Assembly (NCBI RefSeq): GCF_000368825.1 | Contig: NZ_KB849717.1 | Coordinates: forward strand, 852,792 to 916,791 | Length of the DNA stretch: 64,000 bases | From: Acinetobacter ursingii DSM 16037 = CIP 107286 | GTDB taxonomy: Bacteria; Pseudomonadota; Gammaproteobacteria; Pseudomonadales; Moraxellaceae | Direction of reading: 5' to 3' | Part shown: positions 8,694 through 17,690 of the stretch, piece by piece | Numbering within the stretch: the first letter of the stretch is position 1 | How the letters are laid out: every line of letters begins with the position of its first letter | Translations under genes and position numbers: made by a program | Notes under the pieces: model-generated | Told to the model about the DNA's origin: nothing | What the model saw: only the letters and a program-made list of their open reading frames with translations | Database searches by the model: none

Positions 8694-9890
8694 TTAAAAA
8701 CTAAAGCCAAAGTTTAAATTAACCCGATACAGCCATTTATCACTATTCAAGGAAGTTGCTGTGGTATAACCCGTACTATTGGTCGAACCTCCAATAATAT
8801 TGGCATTTTTTCCCCAAGTATAATCTGCCCAGACCATAAACGGAGATGCAATAAACATCATGCCTGTGGTATTCATCTGTGACGCTGACCAATCTGTATG
8901 TGTTTTATCCAGATAACTAAAGTCGTTATAGAATTTAATCGCTTTAAGTTTCCACATATCCTTGATTGGCAAGGTATAAGAGACATTGAGACTCGAAACA
9001 GTCCCTTCAGAAGCAATTAAATAAGAAGGTGTTAAACCATTGGTTCCCATTAAAGTCATACGATCGTCAACACCTTCTGGATTTTTGGCATCGTATTGAT
9101 AGTGAATGATGGAGCCCTGAATGTTCCAGCGATTAAGATTGCTATTGGCATGAAGACCTAAAGCATAATATTTTCCATCATCATCTGTGATTTTATTATG
9201 CAGTTGTGAAATAGCCCCTGATAATCCAACTTCTTGCTTGCCTAGCGTCGTATCAAACTTTTTAACCACACGGGCATTGACCTGATTTTGTTTTTCATTT
9301 TGATAGCCTTTCTGATTTGGAAAAGTATTTTTCAGATCATCATAAGAGCCGCTTTCTGGGGAATAACGCATATTGGTTTCAAGCATGCTTGGATAATAAC
9401 CCAGTTTAATATCCCAATTTTTGTCATCATAATTCCAGTTCAAGCCAGGGGCAATGTTGTTGCCATAGCCTAAAAAGAACGGCAAATGATATGTCCAGCC
9501 ATTTTGCGGATAAGGATAAATAGTAAATGGTTTGTAGACGAAACCTGCCTCCAAACTATTGTGAGGATTGAGCTTATATCCTACATAGGCTTTTTCTATA
9601 GAGGTAAATTCTTGATCCTGCAATAAAAAACTTGAATTTAAATAAAAATCATCATACGTTCCCTTAAGATCAAGTCGTAGGACATCAAAGTCCAACTTGC
9701 CCATTCCACGATTGAAACTTTGTGGCCAGCTTTCATAGCGATCCTGCACGCGAATCACCCCACCCACTTTAAATGAAGCTGTACCATCTTCATTTTTCCA
9801 CTCCAGTGGTGATGCCTCTGCCCAAGAGCCAGTCGAAACACCTACGCAGAAAATTGAAACACTTATTGTTGAAACTACACTTTTTTTCAT
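8694..9890 (-). CDS. OprO/OprP-like outer-membrane porin
   Basis: A 398-residue porin. The second ATG of ATG-ATG-AAA-AAA is chosen because GGGAAG then lies 5 bp upstream; an upstream in-frame start (9914) adds an unlikely N-terminus. It has a signal peptide cleaved near SWAEA and a periodic aromatic barrel. Segments such as RVQDRYESW and DVLRLDLKGTYDDFYLNSSF resemble phosphate-selective OprO/P porins, and the protein ends in FGFSF. The palindrome GTTTTATATATAAAAC sits 53 bp upstream, identical to the one before the Rieske operon. The porin is therefore probably controlled by the IclR protein and serves substrate uptake for that pathway rather than phosphate. Confidence 0.75.
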   Translation of the reverse strand: MKKSVVSTISVSIFCVGVSTGSWAEASPLEWKNEDGTASFKVGGVIRVQDRYESWPQSFNRGMGKLDFDVLRLDLKGTYDDFYLNSSFLLQDQEFTSIEKAYVGYKLNPHNSLEAGFVYKPFTIYPYPQNGWTYHLPFFLGYGNNIAPGLNWNYDDKNWDIKLGYYPSMLETNMRYSPESGSYDDLKNTFPNQKGYQNEKQNQVNARVVKKFDTTLGKQEVGLSGAISQLHNKITDDDGKYYALGLHANSNLNRWNIQGSIIHYQYDAKNPEGVDDRMTLMGTNGLTPSYLIASEGTVSSLNVSYTLPIKDMWKLKAIKFYNDFSYLDKTHTDWSASQMNTTGMMFIASPFMVWADYTWGKNANIIGGSTNSTGYTTATSLNSDKWLYRVNLNFGFSF

Positions 9891-9942
9891 CATCGCTTCC
9901 CAATATTTAGCCACGAGCTGATAGTGAAAAATAACAACTCAT

Positions 9943-9958
9943 GTTTTATATATAAAAC
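9943..9958. promoter_or_regulatory. IclR-type operator copy 1 (porin promoter)
   Basis: The perfect 16-bp palindrome GTTTTATATATAAAAC lies 53 bp upstream of the porin ATG. The same 16-mer occurs at 22365-22380 before the Rieske operon, and a near copy lies at 22511-22525 before the iclR gene. The coincidence across three linked promoters supports a shared regulator. Confidence 0.7.
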
Positions 9959-10059
9959 TTTGTTTATTTTGATTTTTACCTAAAAAAATTTGGTGATCCT
10001 ATTTGAAGCGAGAGCAATCCTTAGCTCATGGCATATTATTCATCACCATTTTTAGTTGT

Positions 10060-10087
10060 TTACTTAGGTGCCTTAGCACCTAAGTAA
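10060..10087. terminator. Perfect 12-bp hairpin at the end of the catabolic operon
   Basis: TTACTTAGGTGC (10060-10071) and GCACCTAAGTAA (10076-10087) are exact complements around a CTTA loop. It lies 55 bp past the last stop of the minus-strand operon. A strong hairpin, but no T-tract follows on either strand, so it might instead be an operator or RNA-stabilising structure. Confidence 0.5.
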
Positions 10088-10141
10088 CGCCAGATCACAA
10101 TAATGCTGCTATAAGGTTTTGAAATTCAATATCTCTTAAAC

Positions 10142-11782
10142 TTAATAGAGTTTTTTCTGTGGTGGACCCGCAAAGTTTAACGGACCAATAGAATGCATAT
10201 CGAGTTCGATGACCGCAGGGCCGTTAAAATCGATGGCTTCTTGGATCGCGACTTTAAACTCATCTGCACTGCCCACTTTCCAGCTTTTAACGCCCATCGA
10301 CTCCCCCAGTTTTTGATAATCTGGGGTATGTAACTCATTAAAATACTGGCGACCACCAAAGTAGTTATTTTGAATACCGCGCATTACACCATAACCACCG
10401 TCGTTCATGATCATGAGTACCATATCGGTATTTTCCTGCGCCATCGTTGCGATTTCACCGATACCTAGCATCAAACCACCATCACCGACCAGACCGACTA
10501 CTTTTTTGTCTGGATTAGCGATACTTGAACCAATCGCATGCGCTAAACCTAAACCGATTGCCCCTGCCAATGAGTGAATATTTCGATTTGGTGCTTGTAC
10601 AGGAAATAAGCGGCTGCCCCATGTACTTCCCGACATCGTAATATCGCGGACAAAAATACCATCTTCAGGTAAAGCCGCACGTAAGTGATCACAAATCAAT
10701 GCGTATTGATCAAGCTGTTTACGTAGTGCATCGACCGCAGCATTTTTAGCATCAACAATGGCTTGATCATAGTCAGCATCAACTTTCGAAACACCATTAA
10801 GTTGAATCAAACTACGCGACAAAATATCTTTAGCATCCGAACAAATGAAATGACGAATTTTGTAATTACGTTGTTGTGCGACAGGATTGGCATCAATCTG
10901 AACGATATTTTCGGGGAACTGAACCGAATAAGTTTTGGTTTCGTTACTGCGTAGACGAGAACCCACCACGACTAATAAGTCAGCATTTTTTAATAGTTCT
11001 TCGACTTTAGCCGAGTTATGAAATGCACCTAAGCTACGTGGGTGTGCATCGGGTAAAATACCGCGACCATGGGTGGAGGACACCACAGGAATACCCAAAT
11101 CTGCAATCGCCTTGATTTCATCCACACTATTTAATGCACCGCCACCAATCCAAAATACTGGACGTTTAGCTTGCTTGATTTGATCAACCAATAACTGAAC
11201 CTGAGTTTCATCTACCACAGGCAGTTGCATCGCTTTCACTGGACTTAAATCCAACGGTAAATCAATTTCTGCTGCTTGCACATCGATTGGTAATTCAACA
11301 CTGACAGGTCCCATTGGGACAGTTGTAGCGACACGAATCGCTTCACGAATGACCCCAATCGCGTTATCTGGACTGGTAATGCGAAATGCAGCTTTGCTCG
11401 AAGCACGTAAGAAAGTGAGCTGATCTTTGGTTTCATGAATAAAACTGGCATCACGATCCAAATATTCCCGTTCCACTTGACCTGTTAAATGCAACACAGG
11501 ACTGGCTGCATTCATGGCTTCAATCAAGGAACCCACGGCATTGCCTGCACCTGCACCCGTACTGGTTAAAGCAACACCCAAACCTTTAAATCGCGCATGT
11601 GCATCGGCCATAGTGACTGCACCCGCTTCACCTCGCGCCGCCACAAAGCGGATTTTTTCACGGCGACCCACAGCATCAGCAATCGGCAAGTTATGAATGG
11701 AGATCACGCCATAAATGCTATTTACATCATGTTCTTCTAATAAGCGAGCAATTGCTTCACCCACATTGACACGTTCAGTCAT
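10142..11782 (-). CDS. Thiamine-diphosphate-dependent decarboxylase-like enzyme
   Basis: A 546-residue enzyme of the acetolactate synthase / benzoylformate decarboxylase superfamily. The catalytic Glu that activates ThDP is in AARGEAGAV (about residue 51), and the Mg-ThDP motif is VGDGGLMLG with the closing Asn in IMNDGGYG (about residues 430-465). The middle domain VFWIGGGALNS is present. It is the last gene of the 13-gene operon, 75 bp after an aldehyde dehydrogenase gene. Together they could decarboxylate a 2-oxo acid and oxidise the aldehyde formed. A synthase activity cannot be excluded from sequence. The superfamily is certain; the substrate is unknown. Confidence 0.82.
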   Translation of the reverse strand: MTERVNVGEAIARLLEEHDVNSIYGVISIHNLPIADAVGRREKIRFVAARGEAGAVTMADAHARFKGLGVALTSTGAGAGNAVGSLIEAMNAASPVLHLTGQVEREYLDRDASFIHETKDQLTFLRASSKAAFRITSPDNAIGVIREAIRVATTVPMGPVSVELPIDVQAAEIDLPLDLSPVKAMQLPVVDETQVQLLVDQIKQAKRPVFWIGGGALNSVDEIKAIADLGIPVVSSTHGRGILPDAHPRSLGAFHNSAKVEELLKNADLLVVVGSRLRSNETKTYSVQFPENIVQIDANPVAQQRNYKIRHFICSDAKDILSRSLIQLNGVSKVDADYDQAIVDAKNAAVDALRKQLDQYALICDHLRAALPEDGIFVRDITMSGSTWGSRLFPVQAPNRNIHSLAGAIGLGLAHAIGSSIANPDKKVVGLVGDGGLMLGIGEIATMAQENTDMVLMIMNDGGYGVMRGIQNNYFGGRQYFNELHTPDYQKLGESMGVKSWKVGSADEFKVAIQEAIDFNGPAVIELDMHSIGPLNFAGPPQKKLY

Positions 11783-11857
11783 GAAAATCTTCCTCTAAAT
11801 TCTGTTTAATATCCATTGAAATGGTTAAATCGTTTAAAACATCTTGGGCTTTAATGA

Positions 11858-13324
11858 TCAGTCACACCATGCATTTGGCTGGTCACTTAATCCCATATAA
11901 ATGCTTTTTTGCTGCATATAAGACAAAATTCCCAAACGTCCTTTTTCACGTCCAATACCACTATCTTTAAAACCACCGAATGGCGCTGAAATTGAAAATT
12001 TCTTGTAGGTATTAATCCATACTGTACCCACTTCAAGCGCACGAGAAATCCGCCACGCCTTACGATAACTTTCAGTCCAAATACCTGCCGCCAAACCAAA
12101 ACAACTGTCATTGGCTTGCTGAATTAAATCTTGCTCATTGTCATATTTCATGACCACTAACACAGGGCCAAAAATTTCTTCTTGGCATACTTTTGCCTGA
12201 TTTTTCAATCCAGTAATAATGGTCGGCAAATAAAAACTACCTTTGGCAAATTCACCTGTTGTCAATGCTTCGCCACCTGTCAAAACTTCACCACCTTCTT
12301 GCTTGGCGAGTTGTACATAACGATCGACAGACTGTAAATGCGCCTGATTGATCAGAGACCCCATATGCACATCTTTTTGTTCAGGATGCCCAACCCGTAA
12401 GCCTTTGGTAATTTCCACCAGACGTGTGAGGAACTGATCGTAAATACTGCTATGAATAAACAAACGAGAACCTGCAATACACGCTTGTCCCGCAGAACTA
12501 AAAATGCCGTATGCAATCCCTTTTGCAGCAAGCTCTATATCCGCATCTGGGAGCACAATCGTTGGCGACTTACCACCTAACTCTAAAGATGTGGTAATCA
12601 GTTTATCTGCTGCAATGTGTGCCAAATGGCGTCCTGTTGTGGTTCCACCTGTAAAAGAGATCTTTCGAACTAATGGATGCTTCACAATGGCATCACCGAC
12701 GACCGAACCTTTCCCCACTAAGACGCTCAATAGGCCTTTAGGTAAACCCGCTTCTTCAAAAATCTTTGCTAATTCCAGTGCGATCAGTGAAGTGGCTTCA
12801 GCAGGTTTTAAAATCACCGCATTTCCACCTGCCAAAGCAGGAGCCAGTTTTTGTACTTCACTGGCAATGGGTGAATTCCATGGAGTAATCGCAGCCACGA
12901 CACCGACAGGTTCATGCACACTGAAGGTCATAAAATCTGGCGCACGTTGAGTGGTCAATTCATCATTGAGAGTTTCACAGGCAGCCGCCACATAACGGGC
13001 TGTCGCAGCTGCGCTTAAGACTAAACCACGGGTTTCTGCCAAAGGCTTACCATTATCACGGGTTTGTAATTGAGATAACTCATTCACTCGTGCTTCAATA
13101 ATATCCGCGACTTTATATAAAATTTTGGCACGTTCATGGGGCATACGATTACGCCATTCAGGTGCGCGCCAAGCCTGATCTGCTTTGGCAATCGCTTCTT
13201 CAATATCTTCAGGACTTGCTGTAGAAATTTCGGCATTTACTGAATTGTCTGCTGGAAATGTACTTTGAATCACATGACCGCGACCCAAACGCCATTCACC
13301 CGCAATATAAAGTTCCTTAACCAT
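11858..13324 (-). CDS. NAD(P)-dependent aldehyde dehydrogenase
   Basis: A full-length class I/II-type ALDH of 488 residues. Landmarks: AITPWNSPIASEVQK near 150-165 (Rossmann entry and the oxyanion Asn), catalytic Glu in TSLELGGKSP (about 255) and catalytic Cys in SSAGQACIAGSRL (about 288). EIFGPVLVVMKY is the conserved late motif. It would convert an aldehyde to a carboxylic acid. Its place between the aspartate-dehydrogenase-like gene (14 bp away) and the ThDP enzyme suggests that the aldehyde comes from decarboxylation of a pathway 2-oxo acid. Specific substrate not inferable. Confidence 0.88.
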   Translation of the reverse strand: MVKELYIAGEWRLGRGHVIQSTFPADNSVNAEISTASPEDIEEAIAKADQAWRAPEWRNRMPHERAKILYKVADIIEARVNELSQLQTRDNGKPLAETRGLVLSAAATARYVAAACETLNDELTTQRAPDFMTFSVHEPVGVVAAITPWNSPIASEVQKLAPALAGGNAVILKPAEATSLIALELAKIFEEAGLPKGLLSVLVGKGSVVGDAIVKHPLVRKISFTGGTTTGRHLAHIAADKLITTSLELGGKSPTIVLPDADIELAAKGIAYGIFSSAGQACIAGSRLFIHSSIYDQFLTRLVEITKGLRVGHPEQKDVHMGSLINQAHLQSVDRYVQLAKQEGGEVLTGGEALTTGEFAKGSFYLPTIITGLKNQAKVCQEEIFGPVLVVMKYDNEQDLIQQANDSCFGLAAGIWTESYRKAWRISRALEVGTVWINTYKKFSISAPFGGFKDSGIGREKGRLGILSYMQQKSIYMGLSDQPNAWCD

Positions 13325-13338
13325 GATAGTAATCCTTG

Positions 13339-14130
13339 TTAAATCTGAATGGCTTCAACACTATTGCGACAAGCACGAATCACGCTAAGTGCTGCCAATG
13401 TTGATGTTTTAGGGTTAGATGCAAGCGGAACACCGACCATTTCAATCGTCATTTGCCCAAAACGGCCTTCGGCAACAATGATATGTTTGTTCTGGGTCGT
13501 TTCTGGATCTACAGTTAGTTCTACGATGGTGTTATCCATGCCTACACCCGCCAGCGCGATAGTTGCAGCTACATTGGCATTGGCAGGAAAATTCAATGCA
13601 GCTTCACGTGCTGTCCCACGATAAAATACGGTGGCTTTTTGTACTTGATCCAAATCAATCAATTGCTCGGCATAACTACCACGCCAACTGTTGGGGCTTT
13701 TACAACCTTTATAAGTGACTTTTTCAAGTCCACCTTCTTTTGCAGCGGCAATACCATCTATGCCTGCAATTGCACCTGCCAATAGGTGTAAGTGCGCGCC
13801 ATTTTGTTCCGCCGTTTGCTGAAGTTCGGTAAAAATTTCGCTATCTGCCAAAGTACCCACAGAGATCAAACCAATGGTCCAACCATTTTCCAGTACTTTT
13901 TTGGCATGTTCTTTTACTGCGGCCTGACCCGCCACTTCAATCACATAATCTGGTGTGCCATCACATTGATTGACATCAGAAATCACCTGAATGTTTGAAT
14001 TTACTTTTTGCTTGACGTTTTCAACACTACGTTCAGGTACCACAATCCATTTCAATTCAAGATCATGTGGCAAATGTGCATATACTTCCGAGGCCATTGC
14101 GCCAAAACCAATCATCATCAATTGTTTCAT
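13339..14130 (-). CDS. Aspartate dehydrogenase-like protein (NadX family)
   Basis: A 263-residue protein. The ATG at 14130 has AAGGTG 7 bp upstream and begins MKQLMMIGFGAMASEV, a Rossmann start; the longer reading to 14202 overlaps the SDR gene. The C-terminal part (ANVAATIALAGVGMDNTIV, TVDPE) matches L-aspartate dehydrogenase, which interconverts aspartate and oxaloacetate with ammonia and NAD(P)H. Here it sits inside a ring-degradation operon, 10 bp after an SDR gene. A role in NAD synthesis is therefore unlikely, and deamination of an amino-acid intermediate is more plausible. That role is inference. Confidence 0.78.
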   Translation of the reverse strand: MKQLMMIGFGAMASEVYAHLPHDLELKWIVVPERSVENVKQKVNSNIQVISDVNQCDGTPDYVIEVAGQAAVKEHAKKVLENGWTIGLISVGTLADSEIFTELQQTAEQNGAHLHLLAGAIAGIDGIAAAKEGGLEKVTYKGCKSPNSWRGSYAEQLIDLDQVQKATVFYRGTAREAALNFPANANVAATIALAGVGMDNTIVELTVDPETTQNKHIIVAEGRFGQMTIEMVGVPLASNPKTSTLAALSVIRACRNSVEAIQI

Positions 14131-14140
14131 TGCATTCACC

Positions 14141-14935
14141 TTATAAATGTTTGTTAAAACCACCAGACACATCAATGGTCGAGCCTGTGGTATAAGAAGC
14201 AAGCGGTGAGGCTAAAAACACTAATGCACGAGCTGGTTCTTCGGGTTTGCCTAAACGCGCCATTGGAATGCCACGTTTTTTTGCGATATTGGCTGTCCAG
14301 TCTTGCCATGATTGATTTGGATCTGAACGTGTTTCATAGCGGCGTTTCCACTGTGCCGATTCGACCATGCCTAATAAAATTGAATTAACACGAACGTTGT
14401 ATTGAATAAATTCATGTGCCAGTGAATGAGTCAGATTCAGCAAAGCCGCACGTGCCGATGAAGTCGCGATCATGTGCGGTTCAGGTTGCAAAGCCAGTAA
14501 TGAATTGACATTGGTTACAGAGCCAATTGCTGAGTTTTTTAAATCAACCAAAAAGGCACGAATGGGATGTAAGACACTAAAATATTTCAGTTCAATTTCT
14601 TTCATCCAGTCTTCATCTTGCGTATTTTCAAAAGTAGAAACTCGTCCTTGACCTGCGTTGTTAATCAACATATCGACATTGCCCAAATGCTGTTTCACTG
14701 TATGAGCAAAGTTTTTGACATCTTCTTTATCCAATACGTTGCAAACCTGTGTAAAAACATGGGCATGTGGATATTTTTCTAAAATATAAAGCTTTGATTC
14801 TACAAGACGCTGTTCATCTCTCCCGCACCACGCCACTTTCGCGCCTTCTGCGACTAAAATCTCAACCGCAGCCAATCCGATGCCAGAAGAGCCACCTGTG
14901 ACAACCGCTACTTTTCCTTCTACTTGGAAGCTCAT
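14141..14935 (-). CDS. SDR-family protein lacking the YxxxK catalytic pair
   Basis: A 264-residue short-chain dehydrogenase/reductase fold. The cofactor loop GGSSGIGLAAV (about residues 15-25) and the NNAG motif are intact, and the C-terminus DVSGGFNKHL is typical. The segment that should read YxxxK is instead ATSSARAALLNL (about residues 155-166), with Thr where Tyr is expected and Arg where Lys is expected. The Ser of the triad region is TNVNS. It may be a non-oxidoreductase SDR (lyase or epimerase-like) or a regulator-like relic. It lies 16 bp after the alpha/beta hydrolase gene in the operon. Confidence 0.78.
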   Translation of the reverse strand: MSFQVEGKVAVVTGGSSGIGLAAVEILVAEGAKVAWCGRDEQRLVESKLYILEKYPHAHVFTQVCNVLDKEDVKNFAHTVKQHLGNVDMLINNAGQGRVSTFENTQDEDWMKEIELKYFSVLHPIRAFLVDLKNSAIGSVTNVNSLLALQPEPHMIATSSARAALLNLTHSLAHEFIQYNVRVNSILLGMVESAQWKRRYETRSDPNQSWQDWTANIAKKRGIPMARLGKPEEPARALVFLASPLASYTTGSTIDVSGGFNKHL

Positions 14936-14950
14936 ATATTCTCTCTCGTT

Positions 14951-15778
14951 TCAATGCTGCTGTGCAGACACAATAATGTCGTTAAAAATTGTAGGTTGAT
15001 CGACATAGCTCAAATGTCCTGCTTCACCAATTTCAATATAGTTTTGGCACTGGATTTCCTTTGCCAAAGCTGCAATGGCTTGCGGCGGTGTAATACTGTC
15101 GTTCAGTCCTGAAACCATCACGCATGGCACCGCCAAATCTGTTAAATAATTACGAATTTCATCGTGAGCCAACAAATAAGAAGCTTGGGTAAAACCTCCC
15201 AAATTCAGGTTTTGCATGACCTGTCCAATCAGTTCAAGCGTTTGAGGTTTCTTCAAATAAGTTAAATGTGGTCCACGACTTTGCGCTAAACCCTGATTTC
15301 CAAGTTCTGCCAGCATTTTTGGTCTTTTGTTATAAACTTCGGCTTGTTGTTCAACGGGATAACGCTGATAACCCTGTGCGACATTGGCAAGAATGAGTGT
15401 TTCGACATCATCTGGATAACGTCGCGCAAAAGCACTTGCTTGTAATGCACCCAGTGAATGTCCAACCACAATCGCCTTTTTAATCTTTAAATGTTCAAAT
15501 AAGCCTGCCAAACGCTGTGCATAATCTTCAGCATTCGGCTGCAAAGTGGTTAAAGCATCGGACGAACCATAACCGGGTGCGTCCCATGCAATAATATGAA
15601 AATGATGACTTAAATCTTGCAGTTGTTTAACCCACGACCCTGATCCAGAGCTAATGCCATGTAATAACACCAGATAATGCTCTCCAGTGCCTGCTTCACG
15701 ATAGCTTTGCTTGTGTCCATCGATCTCGACAGATTTCACTGGAAATTGTTGTAGAGTTTCAACAAGTGTCATCATCAT
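14951..15778 (-). CDS. Alpha/beta hydrolase (meta-cleavage product hydrolase candidate)
   Basis: A 275-residue alpha/beta hydrolase. The nucleophile elbow is GHSLGAL (about residues 101-107), the acid is in SGLNDSITPP (about 228) and the base His is in GEAGHLSYVDQP (about 257). The oxyanion motif HGISSGSGSW precedes. Enzymes of this size and pattern include BphD/TodF-type C-C hydrolases that split meta-cleavage products. An extradiol dioxygenase homologue is encoded in the same operon, so that role fits, but an esterase or lactonase is equally possible from motifs alone. Confidence 0.8.
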   Translation of the reverse strand: MMMTLVETLQQFPVKSVEIDGHKQSYREAGTGEHYLVLLHGISSGSGSWVKQLQDLSHHFHIIAWDAPGYGSSDALTTLQPNAEDYAQRLAGLFEHLKIKKAIVVGHSLGALQASAFARRYPDDVETLILANVAQGYQRYPVEQQAEVYNKRPKMLAELGNQGLAQSRGPHLTYLKKPQTLELIGQVMQNLNLGGFTQASYLLAHDEIRNYLTDLAVPCVMVSGLNDSITPPQAIAALAKEIQCQNYIEIGEAGHLSYVDQPTIFNDIIVSAQQH

Positions 15779-15837
15779 TTTCCTTTAAGGCCACAATCAG
15801 AGTTCAAACCTCTTTTTGCAACTCAGATTCAATCCAT

Positions 15838-16362
15838 TTAGTTACGTTTAATTTGAGAAAGTGGATGCTCAGGTGGATAGTTTGGAATGGTTGGTTTACC
15901 TGTTCCTAACATCACACACATCAAGGCATCTTCTTGACCAGGATTAAATAATCCACGATAGATTCCAGGTGGAATTGAAATCAGATCACGTTCTTTTAAA
16001 CGCGTACTGAACTTTTCACCGTTATGCTCAATGAACAAATCAATTTCACCACGCAACATAAAGAACACTTCTTCAACATCATGGTGAATATGCAAAGGCC
16101 CTTCACACTGTGGCGGTAAAACCATCGTAGAAAACGTAAAGTTTTCAGCAGGAACAGTGTTGTTATCATTGGAAACACCTGTTGCACCTGTGCCCATGTA
16201 GCGCATTTGGGCACGGCGATATTTCGGATCATAATCTGCCTGAAATTTCAGTGCGTTAAAGTCATATTTGCGAGTTTCAAAACGTGCAATACGGGTGTTT
16301 AACCATTCTTCTAAGCTCGCACCTTCGGGTTGCGTCCATGATTCAAATTGTTGAGTGCTCAT
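15838..16362 (-). CDS. Cupin-domain protein
   Basis: A 174-residue single-cupin protein. Motif 1 is visible as PLHIHHDVEEVFFMLRG (metal ligands His, His and Glu, about residues 92-103) and motif 2 as DLISIPPGIYRGLFNP (about 125-140), where the usual His is replaced by Tyr. It could be a dioxygenase, isomerase or small-molecule-binding protein. It is encoded between the MFS transporter (32 bp) and alpha/beta hydrolase genes, so it belongs to the pathway. The function is unknown. Confidence 0.78.
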   Translation of the reverse strand: MSTQQFESWTQPEGASLEEWLNTRIARFETRKYDFNALKFQADYDPKYRRAQMRYMGTGATGVSNDNNTVPAENFTFSTMVLPPQCEGPLHIHHDVEEVFFMLRGEIDLFIEHNGEKFSTRLKERDLISIPPGIYRGLFNPGQEDALMCVMLGTGKPTIPNYPPEHPLSQIKRN

Positions 16363-16393
16363 GTCTTACTCCTGATTAAAATGAAAACTATAA

Positions 16394-17623
16394 TTAGTAA
16401 CGTTTGAGTAATGGTGTAAGGAAAAAGGAACCCACGATAGCCACCACTGCCAAGAACGTGATTCCCAAATTAAAGCTGCCCGTTTGCATCACAATCATGC
16501 CAATCAATACTGGCGCAATCGCACTGGCAAAGTTTGCTAAACCATTAAAAATACCGCCTGCTGTCGCCCCGACATCTGCTGTAGTGACACGCGCCAACAA
16601 AGCAAATACCGCAGCTACACCGAAACCCCATGCCATTGAGCTGATCGACATGGCCAAAATAATAAGAAGCGGATTGGTCATTAACACCATGACGTACAAT
16701 GAGATACCTGCGACCAGTAAGCCACCAAACACCTGTACTGCGCGTTTACCAAGCTTGTCGGAGAATACAGCCCCAATCACCTCACCCACGAGCATGGCAA
16801 TAAACGGTAGGCTTGAATAAAAACCAAACTCTTTTAAATTAAAGCCTTTGTCCTGAATCAGATAAGATGGCACCCAGCTGTTTAGGCCCCAGAGATAAGT
16901 CATTAAAGCGATATTGAAGATACAGACCAGCCAGAACGCGCTGTTTTGTAATAACAATTTAGTATTACGAAGATGACCCTTAAAATTGATACGTTTGCTT
17001 GAATCTTCGATCTCAATAGTTTTGCGTAGTTCTAAGTTACGCAGTCCAACCACCACAAAGACCAAGACCAATAAAGTCATTGCAGCCATTACAAAGAAAG
17101 TGGTATGCCAGTCGTGTTTAGCCAAGACAGCCGCAGTGATCGGAAATCCTAAAAAGGCACCAATGGGTGTACCCAGTAAAAACATGGTAGAGGCACGTGC
17201 TTGCTGACGATCTGTGTAGGTTTGTTTCACAATCGCATAAGCCAATGCAAATAATGGCCCTTCAGCTATGCCCAATAAAACACGTAAGAACAGCATACTG
17301 CCATAATGCGTAGTAAAGCCCATGATCAACATTAGAACGCCCCATGAGGCCACGCTCCAGAACAACATTTTCTTGGGATTGAAAATATCCCCTAGAAAAC
17401 TCAGGAATATAGATGAAAAACCATATGCCAGTAGAAAACTGGTCATTAACCAGCCCAACTTGGCTTTATCCTGTGCAATTCCCATCGCATCCTGAAAATG
17501 TGGATCTGAGAACAAAACTGCAATACTAATCTTGTCAAAAAATGCCAGTACGACACAGGCCATTAGGACAAATGCGGGTATCCAGTGTTTGAATCCTTTT
17601 TTTTCATCTACATCATTTAACAT
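16394..17623 (-). CDS. MFS transporter, probable uptake permease of the pathway
   Basis: A 409-residue protein with 12 predicted membrane segments. The conserved MFS loop between segments 2 and 3 reads SFLGDIFNPKKML, and the N-terminal segment FFDKISIAVLFSD resembles the anion:cation symporter (ACS) group that carries organic and aromatic acids. It lies inside the Rieske operon (67 bp after the reductase gene). It would bring in the growth substrate after passage through the co-regulated porin at 8.7 kb. Import rather than export is inferred from catabolic context. Confidence 0.83.
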   Translation of the reverse strand: MLNDVDEKKGFKHWIPAFVLMACVVLAFFDKISIAVLFSDPHFQDAMGIAQDKAKLGWLMTSFLLAYGFSSIFLSFLGDIFNPKKMLFWSVASWGVLMLIMGFTTHYGSMLFLRVLLGIAEGPLFALAYAIVKQTYTDRQQARASTMFLLGTPIGAFLGFPITAAVLAKHDWHTTFFVMAAMTLLVLVFVVVGLRNLELRKTIEIEDSSKRINFKGHLRNTKLLLQNSAFWLVCIFNIALMTYLWGLNSWVPSYLIQDKGFNLKEFGFYSSLPFIAMLVGEVIGAVFSDKLGKRAVQVFGGLLVAGISLYVMVLMTNPLLIILAMSISSMAWGFGVAAVFALLARVTTADVGATAGGIFNGLANFASAIAPVLIGMIVMQTGSFNLGITFLAVVAIVGSFFLTPLLKRY

Positions 17624-17690
17624 GCAAGCGTTCCTTCGATCTGGCTAAAGATCTAAAATGATTGTTCTGGCTAGAGGTCTGAAAGCGTTA

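Noticed and set aside
12504..12950. Plus-strand open frame opposite the aldehyde dehydrogenase gene
   Set aside because: Shadow of a strongly supported gene, with composition dictated by the opposite strand.
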